Positions 9,085 to 17,545 of a stretch of 64,000 nt of DNA are shown here, in pieces (positions within the stretch are counted from its first letter, which is position 1; each line of letters starts with the position of its first letter). Made by a program: the position numbers and the translations under genes. The notes beneath the pieces are model-generated. The model made no database searches and was not told where the DNA came from. It was given only the letters and a program-made list of their open reading frames with translations. This DNA comes from CAZEHJ01 sp964512485 (GTDB lineage Bacteria; Bacteroidota; Rhodothermia; Rhodothermales; UBA10348), in assembly GCA_964512485.1 (NCBI GenBank), contig CAZEHJ010000004.1, forward strand, positions 26,980-90,979. The letters run 5' to 3'.

Positions 9085-9897
9085 GTGAATGTGACTTTTT
9101 CTCATCGTCTGTCTGAATTGAGGAGCAGAAAACAGTCCGTGCTCTGTGTTGGTCTCGACCCAGACCCTGCACGTATTCCGATTTCTTTGCTCAGTGGCAA
9201 TACACCTGAGCAAGCAACTTCGATATTCTGTCGTGACATCATAGGAGCGACGGCATCCTCCGCCGTTGCTTTCAAAATCAATTTTGCATTCTTCGAGGCT
9301 CTCGGTGACTCCTGTTTCAGCGTCATGCGAGACGTCCTTGCCGTCATCCCCGATGATGTGCTCACGATTGCCGACGCCAAGCGCGGTGATATAGGAAATT
9401 CAGCATCCTTCTATGCCCGCTCAGTGTTCGATGACCTCGGATACGACTCGGTGACGGTAAGTCCGTACATGGGCCGCGATTCAGTTGATCCATTTCTGGG
9501 GAAGCCGGGGACCTGCGCCTTCGTCCTCGCCAGGACCTCAAATCCAGGCGGAAATGATCTACAACTGCTTCCAGTTGAAGGCGAGTTGTTGTACGAGTAC
9601 ACCGCCAGAAAAGCCGTTCACTGGGCCGAAGGACTCCCCGGAGAAACCGGTTTAGTTGTCGGAGCAACGGACACTGTCTCTTTGTCCCGACTGAGGAATC
9701 AATTTCCGGATACGCCATTCCTTGTTCCAGGAGTAGGCGCCCAGGGTGGAAGCGGCAAGGATGTGATGGACGCCTCCGGGGACGGCCCCCTCCTCGTCAA
9801 CAGCAGTCGAGCCATTCTATACGCCTCCTCAGACGAAGACTATGCGACGGCCGCCGCACGCAAAGCTGATGAAACCAGAATCTCACTCGGATCATGA
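9085..9897 (+). CDS. pyrF: orotidine 5'-phosphate decarboxylase (type 2)
   Basis: This enzyme converts OMP to UMP, the last step of pyrimidine synthesis. The 270-residue length and the motifs SVLCVGLDPDP near residue 17 and the catalytic Asp-Ala-Lys-Arg-Gly-Asp near residue 97 identify the type 2 family. VPGVGAQGG near residue 216 is part of the phosphate-binding loop. The start is GTG; the following MTF/VTF-type N-terminus fits the family. Its TGA overlaps the next gene's ATG by four bases (ATGA), so translation of the two is probably coupled. No other pyr genes are nearby. Confidence 0.95.
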   Translation: MNVTFSHRLSELRSRKQSVLCVGLDPDPARIPISLLSGNTPEQATSIFCRDIIGATASSAVAFKINFAFFEALGDSCFSVMRDVLAVIPDDVLTIADAKRGDIGNSASFYARSVFDDLGYDSVTVSPYMGRDSVDPFLGKPGTCAFVLARTSNPGGNDLQLLPVEGELLYEYTARKAVHWAEGLPGETGLVVGATDTVSLSRLRNQFPDTPFLVPGVGAQGGSGKDVMDASGDGPLLVNSSRAILYASSDEDYATAAARKADETRISLGS

Positions 9898-10190
9898 TCG
9901 AACGAATCGTCAGGCTCACCTTCATTCCAGAAAAGCAAGATGATTTCCTGGATCTGTTCTGGTCATCGTGTGACGCCATCAGAGCGATGGAAGGGTGCCT
10001 GGAGCTGCGACTTTTACGCGACATCAAGTACCCGAACCAGTTTACAACCCATAGCAGGTGGGAAAGCGAAGCCTCTCTGCAGGCATATCGCAACTCAGAA
10101 TTGTTCAGAGAGACCTGGGCAAAAACAAAGGTGATGTTCGCCGCCCGACCAGAGGCCTGGAGCTACGAGCATGTCACCGAGACAGATTGA
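9894..10190 (+). CDS. antibiotic biosynthesis monooxygenase (ABM) domain protein
   Basis: This 98-residue single-domain protein looks like the dimeric alpha+beta-barrel ABM fold: MIERIVRLTFIPEKQDDFLDLF, then the Cys-Leu-Glu-Leu strand and the segment FTTHSRWESEASLQAYRNS, whose W-x-S/D-x-x-A-L-x-x-Y pattern is characteristic. Members include quinol monooxygenases and haem-degrading enzymes, but many have no known substrate. The start overlaps the pyrF stop. The last 17 bases overlap the end of the convergent TonB receptor gene. Function beyond the fold cannot be assigned. Confidence 0.75.
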   Translation: MIERIVRLTFIPEKQDDFLDLFWSSCDAIRAMEGCLELRLLRDIKYPNQFTTHSRWESEASLQAYRNSELFRETWAKTKVMFAARPEAWSYEHVTETD

Positions 10191-12165
10191 CTCCGAAGCG
10201 AAAAGACCTGCCCGCTGACGGAAGTCCCAGTTGAGGCAAATGCAGATCGTCAAATACATTGTCTACGCCGGCGAACATCTCTGAAAACAGCCCCGACCTT
10301 GAGAAATATTTTCGGCTGGACAAGCGGAAATTCACAAGCGTTGAAGCCGGAAGTTGAACCTGTTTGTTGTCCACGGCCAGCCCATAGGCGGTACCGGTGT
10401 AGACGAGTGTGGAGTTGACCACGAGTCCTTTCAGGCCTGTTAACTGCGCCGAAATCGTTGCCAACACCTCTGGTTTCTCCATGAGATGCCTGTTGCCATC
10501 ATCGGTCAATGCGATCGGACGCATCCACGTCAGGTGCCCGTCGATCGTCAATCGGTCCCAGGGCGCCACCCTGGACACAAATTCAAGGCCATACACGCGG
10601 CTCCCGTCGAGATTTACCCGCTTTCGCTTCCTTACTTCACCATCAAAGACGTTGATCTGATCAATGGTGTCAATCGTGCGCTGCAGAAACGCTACGGTTT
10701 CAAAGGAGATGTTTTCGGAGAAATACTCAACTCCTGTTTCAGCCATCCAGGTGCGTTCGGGCTTAAGTTCTGGGTTGGGAATGAATCGATTGAGGGCCGT
10801 TCCAAACAACTCACGCATCGTCGGAAATCTCGGCTTGCTTCCCGCATTCATTTTGACGGCCAGGCCTTCACTGATCACTCTGACATATTCCGCATTTAAA
10901 CTGGCTGCCCGGAACGGATCAGATGAGGGCTTGTCGCCTGTCAATGGCGTGGACATACCGTCCAGCGTGGCACCGGCCGCCCAATGACCCTCGTCCGATG
11001 AGGCGGAGGTCAATTCCAGCCCGATGGAATACAACACGTTTCGAAAAGCCTGAGGTGCCGAGGCTTCACCGGGAGCCATGAGCCGGTCGATATCAGACTG
11101 CTCGTGTTTCGACGTTGTCACAAATGTAATACCTCTAAGAACCACTGGGCCAGCCGTTCGCTCTCCTATCAGTCGGACTCCTCCGCTGATATCCAGATCT
11201 TCCTGTGTTTCAAGAACAGATTGATAGTGCTCATCTCCGTACTGATCGATTTCTTGCTGGAATCGCGACAGCCACACGGTTGAAAGTATGTTGTTCCTGC
11301 CTCTATGAGAGGATCCATTGAGAATGGCCATGGTGTTGCGCCACAACGGATATCTCCAGTACCTCACGTTGTCTATCAGAGGATTCAGATGCCCTTCTGG
11401 AGCAACGCCCTTGTTTGCAGAAGCATGGAGAAACGTGAAACCCCACGAAGCATTTGTCATCTCCCGATCCAGACGCAAATAGACATTCCCCTCTGATCTG
11501 TCGGTATTGAGTCTTCTGGTTGAACTGTTCTCGTACGGTAATTCTGCCTCTGAGGGAAGCACCATGCCGCCGGTCGATGCCAGAGTTGAACCTATGAGTA
11601 TTGTGCTTTTTTCGGATCGACTGGCAAACAGGGCCCGAGTCTGCCAGCTGTCGCCGCTACCTGCCTGCCCATTCAACTCGGAAAGCGTGCCTTGGGCCTC
11701 GAAATTTCGGGTCTGCAGATTTACTGCCCCTCCTGAAACGTTGGTCCCGTATCCGGCGCTGACAGCTCCCCTCTCGACTGAAACGCCTCCGATGATGTTT
11801 GCCGGTACAAGGCTGAGATCAATTCGGTTGTCCCACGGGATGTTCAGAGGGGCGCCGTCCAAAAACAGAGCAACCTGCCTCTCGCCCGCCGCTCTGATGT
11901 AGACGAGTGTTTCTCCGCGTGAATTCGTTTGTACCGAAGCAGAAGGAAGAAGGCGCAACGTGCTCGCCACGTCCGGACTGTCCTGAATGGCCAACGCTGA
12001 TAGACCGACCCGATGCAGACGTTGGATGCGTTCAGCTCCCCTGGTTTCTCCCCCAATTACGATTTCTGACAGATTGTACGTCCTCAACGAATCCTGGTCC
12101 TCCTGGGCCAAGGATTCTGTCGCAGTAAGACACACGAGAAGGCAGATGACAGAAACTCTATTCAA
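10174..12165 (-). CDS. TonB-dependent outer-membrane receptor
   Basis: This 663-residue protein has a signal peptide ending near ESLAQ, a short link containing NLSEIVIGG, a plug domain (residues about 45-160, with IRAAGERQVALFLDGAPL and the closing GTNVSGGAVNLQTR) and a 22-strand-type barrel. The segment SKPRFPTMRELFGTALN followed by NPELKPERTW is the conserved late-barrel motif. The last residues (FRFGVNLSR) form a terminal strand. Such receptors import siderophores, cobalamin or glycans using TonB energy. Unlike the receptor at 56130-58409, it lacks an N-terminal carboxypeptidase-like domain. No substrate-binding partner is adjacent, so the ligand is unknown. Confidence 0.9.
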   Translation of the reverse strand: MNRVSVICLLVCLTATESLAQEDQDSLRTYNLSEIVIGGETRGAERIQRLHRVGLSALAIQDSPDVASTLRLLPSASVQTNSRGETLVYIRAAGERQVALFLDGAPLNIPWDNRIDLSLVPANIIGGVSVERGAVSAGYGTNVSGGAVNLQTRNFEAQGTLSELNGQAGSGDSWQTRALFASRSEKSTILIGSTLASTGGMVLPSEAELPYENSSTRRLNTDRSEGNVYLRLDREMTNASWGFTFLHASANKGVAPEGHLNPLIDNVRYWRYPLWRNTMAILNGSSHRGRNNILSTVWLSRFQQEIDQYGDEHYQSVLETQEDLDISGGVRLIGERTAGPVVLRGITFVTTSKHEQSDIDRLMAPGEASAPQAFRNVLYSIGLELTSASSDEGHWAAGATLDGMSTPLTGDKPSSDPFRAASLNAEYVRVISEGLAVKMNAGSKPRFPTMRELFGTALNRFIPNPELKPERTWMAETGVEYFSENISFETVAFLQRTIDTIDQINVFDGEVRKRKRVNLDGSRVYGLEFVSRVAPWDRLTIDGHLTWMRPIALTDDGNRHLMEKPEVLATISAQLTGLKGLVVNSTLVYTGTAYGLAVDNKQVQLPASTLVNFRLSSRKYFSRSGLFSEMFAGVDNVFDDLHLPQLGLPSAGRSFRFGVNLSR

Positions 12166-12202
12166 TCTCTAATCCGTCAGCACAGTTCTGGAACGTGAAA
12201 AT

Positions 12203-12230
12203 GCGGCGGCCCTGAACTCAGGGCCGCCGC
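12203..12230. repeat. perfect 13-bp GC-rich inverted repeat between divergent genes
   Basis: Arms 12203-12215 and 12218-12230 are perfectly complementary with only two bases between them. It sits between the divergent TonB receptor and DUF4175 genes, so it is not at the end of any annotated gene. A short run of Ts (ATTTTC) follows on the minus strand and none on the plus strand. It may be a terminator-like attenuator in the receptor leader or a protein-binding palindrome. Confidence 0.6.
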
Positions 12231-12364
12231 TCCGACATTACTCTACGTAATCGACACGGGTTCCGCAGGAGATCCTGTCTACCGGATTTTGGGGCAAAAC
12301 TCGCGCAGACTGAAACCCGACGACGTCACCTGCGGTAGACCGCTATCCACACCAACGAGCGAGC

Positions 12365-15300
12365 ATGAGTTCTTCCACACAACAACTGGTCATCCTCCTT
12401 CGGCAGAAGCTTATCGCCGCCAGAAACAAGCTTCTGCGCGTTGACCTCGTAGCGGGTTTAATGCTCTGCGTTGGAACCGTTCTCGGCATCTGGTTTCTGT
12501 TCGTATCACTGGAGTATTTCTTTTGGTTTTCCCCGCTCGTCAAATGGATTGGTATCGCTACTCTGAGCCTGGTATTGGCCTATTTGCTGCTGAGATTTGT
12601 TGTGCGTCCGTACCTCATGCATCTCAACATTCTGAGTGGTCGTGATGAAACCACTGTCGCCCGAGAAATCGGGAGAGCGTATCCACAGGTAGGAGATCGT
12701 CTTCTTAATCTGATGCAGTTGGCTGACGGCCATCACAGCTTCAGTCCTGAGCCTTTTGTTGACCACGCTGTACAGCGACTGGGTGAGCCTATGCGCGAGA
12801 TGTCGTTTTCCGATATCACATCCTGGGACGGCCCGAAACGTATTTCCCAGCTGGTCGCCCTCCCGGTGGTATTGTTGGTCGCCTTCGTCATAGCAGCACC
12901 GGGACCGTTCTTTTCGGCGTCGGGTCGCATCGTCAGCCCTTCAACCGTTTTTGAGCGCCCGGCCCCTTATTCAATTGCCGTAAACCCCGGCAACGCTGAG
13001 CTGATTATCGGCGAAGACCTTGAAGTGGGCGTTTCCATCACAGGTGACGCCCCCGCCGAACCGCCTGTCCTCGAAACGATTCTCGCCGGAGAACTTCGAT
13101 CCAGATTTGTCAATCTGGCTCCGGATTCAGCCTCGGGTCTGGTTCATCGCTACGAAAACGTCAGGCAGGCCTTCCGGTATCGGGTCGCCAGTGAGAGCCT
13201 CAACTCGGAATGGTTTGAGGTCGTGCTCGTCGAACGTCCTCTGGTTCAGCAACTGAACCTGAGACTTGCGTTTCCCGCCTACACAAGAATCCCGGCACAA
13301 TCTCTCGATTCCAATGTCGGCGATGTGGCTGTCCTCACTGGAACGCGCGTTTCAGTAAACGTGGCCGTGTCTGGCACACAAGCCTCTCTTGCGTGGATGC
13401 AATTCGAATCCGGACGAAGGGTAGATCTTGAGGTAGATGGCACTATTGCGAGTGCAATCTTCGAGGTCCGCAGCGACGATGTCTATCGGATCATGCTCGA
13501 AAGCCCTGAAGGAATACAGAATCTGTCACCGATAAACTATAGTGTCGAGAGCCTGCCGGATACGCACCCATCTGCCACGCTTCTCGCTCCTGAATCCCTG
13601 GTCGATCTGAACGAGAATTTGCAGGTTTCGATGTTGACGCACATCACCGACGATTTCGGATTTGATCGCCTCATCTTGAATTACCGACTCTCGGAAAGCC
13701 GATTCGGGCAGATTTCGGAGACCTTTACCGAACATCCAATAGCGCTTGCTAGCCCGTTCCAGCTTGATCAGGACGTGCCATTTGATTGGGCCGTATCCGC
13801 CTCAACTGATCTTGATCCCGTTCCGGGCGATATCATCGACTATTACGTGGAGGTATGGGACAACGACGCAGTGTCCGGTCGCAAGTCTGCTCAGACGCGT
13901 ATTTACCAGTTGAGAATGCCATCGCTGGCTGAGCAGTACGAGTCCTTGGATTCCAAGGAAGATGACACGCAGAAGTCGCTCGAAGACCTTTTGGATGAGG
14001 CGGAACGGGCAAGAGAACAGTTCGATGAGTTAAAAGAAGAGCTCCTCGAAAATCCGGAAGCTGATTTTCACGAAGAACGACTTCTCGAGCAGTTGCAGGA
14101 GCAGCAGGATAATCTGGAAAATTCGGTTGACACTATCGCCGACCAGATGCAGGAAATTGCGGATCAGATGGAGAACAATGATCTGGTCTCGGAAGAAACG
14201 CTCAGCGCGTTCGAAGAACTTCAGGAAGTTGTCGATGAAGTCCGCACGCCTGAGTTGATGGATGCCCTTGAGCAATTACAGAACGCGCTGGAGAACATGG
14301 ATCTGAATGAAATGCAGGACGCGCTCGAAAAATTCGAGTTTTCAGAAGACATGTATCAGGAGCGACTCGACCGCACACTCGATCTGTTCAAGAAATTCAG
14401 GGTGGATCAGGATCTCGAAGAGATTGAAAATCGCGCTGAAGATCTCGCTGAGACGGAAGACAAGCTGGCTGAAGAAACGGCCAAGTTGGAAAACGAGCAG
14501 CGGGAAGAAGCTGATGGCGATAATGAGCAGCCAGGCGAACGAAACGAAGAACTCGCCCAGCAACAGGAGATGGCCGCCGAGGACATGAAGGCACTGGAAG
14601 AGAAAATGGAAGAAGTGCGCGAGCGCATGGAAGAACTCGACAACATGCCATCCGAGCAGATGCAGGACCTGATGGAGGACACGCAGGACCAGGAAATGGC
14701 CGAGCAAATGCAGCAGAATGCAGAGGAGTTGCGCGAAAACTCCCTTCAGGAAGCCGGACAGCAGCAGCAGGAAATGTCCCAGCAGCTCAATCAGCTTTCT
14801 TCACAGATGAACGAGATGCAGATGGGAATGCAGGGTGCCCAGATGCAACTCAATATTGCGGCCATCAGAGCAGCGCTGGAGGATATTCTGACGTTGTCCG
14901 ACCAGCAGGAGACTCTGAGACGGGATGTGCTTTCCCTCGCCTCCGACTCCCCCCTACTCCGCACATCAGCGCAGCGACAAGTTGATCTGACTGAAGGCCT
15001 TTCGGTCCTTTCTGATACGCTCCAGTCGATCGCCCGGGAAATCCCACAGATGACCAGGGACGTTCAGCAGCGAGCTGGAGATTCGATGCGCGAAATGGGA
15101 GATGCAACCGCCGCCCTGACCGAACGCGCAGCAAGGCGTGCCGCGGGTCACCAGCGCGGTGCCATGACCAACTTGAATGAATTGGCGCTCATGCTTTCAG
15201 AACTTCTGGACCAGCAAATGAACGGCTCAGGCTCAGGCCAGAGCAATCAAAGCATGGAACAGATGATGGAGCAGCTCCAGCAGATGGGTCAGCAGCAGCA

Positions 15301-15805
15301 GCAGTTAAATCAGCAGGTGCAGCAACTGTTGAATGATATGCAGGGCTCCAGGCTGACTCAGGACATGATGGACCGTCTACGTCAGATGGGAAGCCAGCAG
15401 GAACAGATCAGAAATGACTTGCGGCAGATGAGTCGCAACAGAGACACCAAAAACAAGGTGCTTGGTGATCTCAACCGAATTGCGGACCAGATGATGGAGT
15501 CCATTCAGGAATTGCAACAGAATCGAGTATCCCGTCGAACTGTTCAGCGCCAGCAGCAAATTCTCACGCGGCTCCTCGAGGCTTCTCGTTCGATGGAGCA
15601 AAGAGGCAAGGACAAAAAGCGGGAAGGGAAATCGGCTGAGGAAATTCTACGCGAAAGCCCTGCATCTCTCACTCCTTCTGAACAACTCGAGAGGCTTCGT
15701 CGAGATCTGATTCGCGCCCTGGAGACTGGGTATTCAACGGATTATGAGACCCTGATACGTAGGTATTTCGAATTACTGCAGTCCCAGTCTGATTCCCGCC
15801 CTTGA
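12365..15805 (+). CDS. DUF4175 family giant membrane-anchored coiled-coil protein
   Basis: This 1146-residue protein fits DUF4175. Two membrane segments lie near residues 28-50 and 57-78 and a third near 165-185 (ALPVVLLVAFVIAAPG). A beta-rich, presumably periplasmic region spans about 190-520. It is followed by some 600 residues rich in Glu, Gln, Met and Asp with heptad character, predicted to form long coiled coils. Gln-rich patches (QQQQQLNQQ) are clear near residue 980. The C-terminus is basic then mixed. Members are often near MoxR/DUF58/vWA genes, but none is here. Function is unknown; a structural or scaffold role in the envelope is inference. Confidence 0.75.
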   Translation: MSSSTQQLVILLRQKLIAARNKLLRVDLVAGLMLCVGTVLGIWFLFVSLEYFFWFSPLVKWIGIATLSLVLAYLLLRFVVRPYLMHLNILSGRDETTVAREIGRAYPQVGDRLLNLMQLADGHHSFSPEPFVDHAVQRLGEPMREMSFSDITSWDGPKRISQLVALPVVLLVAFVIAAPGPFFSASGRIVSPSTVFERPAPYSIAVNPGNAELIIGEDLEVGVSITGDAPAEPPVLETILAGELRSRFVNLAPDSASGLVHRYENVRQAFRYRVASESLNSEWFEVVLVERPLVQQLNLRLAFPAYTRIPAQSLDSNVGDVAVLTGTRVSVNVAVSGTQASLAWMQFESGRRVDLEVDGTIASAIFEVRSDDVYRIMLESPEGIQNLSPINYSVESLPDTHPSATLLAPESLVDLNENLQVSMLTHITDDFGFDRLILNYRLSESRFGQISETFTEHPIALASPFQLDQDVPFDWAVSASTDLDPVPGDIIDYYVEVWDNDAVSGRKSAQTRIYQLRMPSLAEQYESLDSKEDDTQKSLEDLLDEAERAREQFDELKEELLENPEADFHEERLLEQLQEQQDNLENSVDTIADQMQEIADQMENNDLVSEETLSAFEELQEVVDEVRTPELMDALEQLQNALENMDLNEMQDALEKFEFSEDMYQERLDRTLDLFKKFRVDQDLEEIENRAEDLAETEDKLAEETAKLENEQREEADGDNEQPGERNEELAQQQEMAAEDMKALEEKMEEVRERMEELDNMPSEQMQDLMEDTQDQEMAEQMQQNAEELRENSLQEAGQQQQEMSQQLNQLSSQMNEMQMGMQGAQMQLNIAAIRAALEDILTLSDQQETLRRDVLSLASDSPLLRTSAQRQVDLTEGLSVLSDTLQSIAREIPQMTRDVQQRAGDSMREMGDATAALTERAARRAAGHQRGAMTNLNELALMLSELLDQQMNGSGSGQSNQSMEQMMEQLQQMGQQQQQLNQQVQQLLNDMQGSRLTQDMMDRLRQMGSQQEQIRNDLRQMSRNRDTKNKVLGDLNRIADQMMESIQELQQNRVSRRTVQRQQQILTRLLEASRSMEQRGKDKKREGKSAEEILRESPASLTPSEQLERLRRDLIRALETGYSTDYETLIRRYFELLQSQSDSRP

Positions 15806-15857
15806 TTTGTCAGGCGGAAAGGCTGCTCTGATTGGTGGATTGCCGCACACATCGCGC

Positions 15858-16259
15858 CTATATGAAGCGATCCCTGATTTCTGGTGTCGGAATCCGGCAG
15901 GAATCCATTTTGCCGAACCAATCGTAGCGATTGCTGGCAAACCATCGGTAGATGCCATCCCTTATGGATAGGGGAACGAATCGGAACCAATACAGAACGG
16001 GCCACAGCCCTTTCAAATGTCTCGCGATTCTCAAAACAGCATCTGAATTCGCGTGAACTGTGTCACCGTCGACCAGAACGATTGAATCCAGGTATTCTGG
16101 GGGAAGGTCGTGTTTGCTCAGAATTTCTCTGGCTTCATCAGATTGAAGCGCCCCAAACTTGAAATAACCCTCTGGATCCCGGTCCAGAACGTAATTGACG
16201 CCGGAATTGCAAAAATTGCAGACTCCGTCGAACAGTATGATGGCTGGCTTGATTGCCAT
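15858..16259 (-). CDS. DCC-family thiol-disulfide oxidoreductase-like protein (DUF393)
   Basis: The 133-residue protein carries the family signature FDGVCNFCN at residues 10-18, with Asp and the Cys-x-x-Cys pair, followed by DRDPEGYFKFGALQS. This is the DUF393/YuxK DCC family, predicted to have a thioredoxin-like fold. No direct reaction is established for most members. It converges on the DUF4175 gene with 52 bases between the stops. Start MAIKPAIILFDGVC is typical. Confidence 0.85.
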   Translation of the reverse strand: MAIKPAIILFDGVCNFCNSGVNYVLDRDPEGYFKFGALQSDEAREILSKHDLPPEYLDSIVLVDGDTVHANSDAVLRIARHLKGLWPVLYWFRFVPLSIRDGIYRWFASNRYDWFGKMDSCRIPTPEIRDRFI

Positions 16260-16582
16260 TGCTCCCTTCTCACGTTTCTTGTTCTGTTGCTTCTACGTTG
16301 ACTTCGTTTCAAAAGCTTCCTTTTGAGCCCACGTTAGCAGAAGATTCGAATTAGAATGGTTGTCTTCAACGTAGTCTTGAAAAAACAGTCACATATTGGT
16401 AAATTATAGGTTCTGTGTGTTGCGGAAAGTGCCTTAAAACGCCGTAAACCGTGACTCCAGCACCACCGGACCGGGAAAAGGAGGTGCTCACACGATTCTG
16501 GCTCTTGCGAGCGTGAAAAAGTCGTCCCTCTCCATTTCCCCACCGACTCAAGTACACGCCCGAATAAAAACGTGACTCAGGA
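16260..16582. other. divergent intergenic region with a candidate promoter
   Basis: This 323-base stretch separates the minus-strand DCC gene from the GT5 gene. On the plus strand TTGAAA (16377-16382) and TAAATT (16400-16405) are separated by 17 bases, a plausible sigma-70-like pair, but it lies about 180 bases before the start at 16583. I see no riboswitch or tRNA and no convincing small gene. Confidence 0.3.
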
Positions 16583-17356
16583 ATGGCCAACGCGATGAGG
16601 ATTCTGTTTATATCAGGAGAAGTAGCCCCGTTTTCAGACAACTCGGAAGTTGCTCAGATTGTGAGAACACTTCCGGAAGCTCTCCATGAATCTGGCAGGT
16701 TTGAGACCAGAATCATGATGCCCAGGTATGGTACCGTCAGCGAACGAAGAAATCGTCTGCATGAGGTAATTCGACTGTCTGGCAGTGAAATCACCCTCGG
16801 TGATCGCACCGAGACTCTAAGAGTTAAAGTAGCCTCGATTCCGGGCATTCGCCTTCAGGTCTACTTCATGGACAATGATTTCTATTTCAAGCGAAAAGGA
16901 ATCTATGCCGATAAACAGGGAGTCCTGTTTGAAGACAATCTTGAACGTTCGGCGTTTTACGCAAGAAGCGTGATCAGAACCATCCGTAATCTGGGATGGC
17001 AGCCAGATCTTGTTCATGCCTTCGGGTGGCTCAGTGGTCTCGTCCCGTATGTACTGCGCACGGAATTTGCGGATGATGAGCTATTCCGTGACTCTAAAAT
17101 TGTCTATACACCTGATACGGTGGATTTCGAAGCACGATTCAACAAGAAAAGTTTCGATTCCCTCAGTATGGCACCCCATGACGACCTGATGGGTCAGCAG
17201 CCGTCTGAATCCGGAGTCAGTTTTGCTGATGCCACCATATATCCTCCGTCGATGGCTGAAACAGCCGATGGCCCTGCTTTCAGCGGGAATTCAGAGACGG
17301 AAATGGACGAAGCGGTTGCCGTTTACGAAAGCATTCTGAGTGGAGTGCTGGCGTAA
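16583..17356 (+). CDS. stand-alone starch/glycogen synthase catalytic-domain (GT5) protein
   Basis: The 257 residues match the N-terminal GT5 domain of glycogen synthase: MRILFISGEVAPFSDNSEVAQIVRTLPEAL, MMPRYG near residue 50, YFMDNDFYFKRKGIY near 95, and PDLVHAFGWLSGLVP near 140. The C-terminal glycosyltransferase domain of normal 470-residue synthases is absent. The Lys-x-Gly-Gly ADP-glucose motif after the first strand is replaced by SDNSE, so ordinary glycogen synthesis is doubtful. Short proteins like this are common in Bacteroidota beside DUF4270 lipoproteins, as here. A regulatory or envelope-linked role is inference. A strong terminator follows. Confidence 0.75.
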   Translation: MANAMRILFISGEVAPFSDNSEVAQIVRTLPEALHESGRFETRIMMPRYGTVSERRNRLHEVIRLSGSEITLGDRTETLRVKVASIPGIRLQVYFMDNDFYFKRKGIYADKQGVLFEDNLERSAFYARSVIRTIRNLGWQPDLVHAFGWLSGLVPYVLRTEFADDELFRDSKIVYTPDTVDFEARFNKKSFDSLSMAPHDDLMGQQPSESGVSFADATIYPPSMAETADGPAFSGNSETEMDEAVAVYESILSGVLA

Positions 17357-17366
17357 CTGGATATTT

Positions 17367-17420
17367 GCCCCATTTTGGGGAAACAAGACTAACACGGACG
17401 GCATTGTACACGCCCGTCCG
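17367..17420 (+). repeat. two short hairpins ahead of the terminator
   Basis: Directly after the GT5 gene, CCCCA/TGGGG (about 17368-17380) and CGGACGG/CCGTCCG (17395-17401 with 17414-17420) can form stems. With the terminator that follows they make three stem-loops in about 100 bases. Confidence 0.4.
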
Positions 17421-17432
17421 AGGCTTGGGATG

Positions 17433-17467
17433 AAACCCCGGAGGAAACTTCCGGGGTTTTATTTTTT
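17433..17467 (+). terminator. rho-independent terminator after the GT5 gene
   Basis: Arms AAACCCCGGA (17433-17442) and TCCGGGGTTT (17450-17459) pair over 10 bases and run into TTTTATTTTTT. It closes the GT5 transcript and means that the DUF4270-like gene needs its own promoter or read-through. Confidence 0.85.
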
Positions 17468-17545
17468 ATCAGGCGTCCCGCATACGATTGCCGCCTCTCC
17501 CCTCGTTTGGGTGATGGGCAAACCTAACACCTCTTTTCAGACAGA

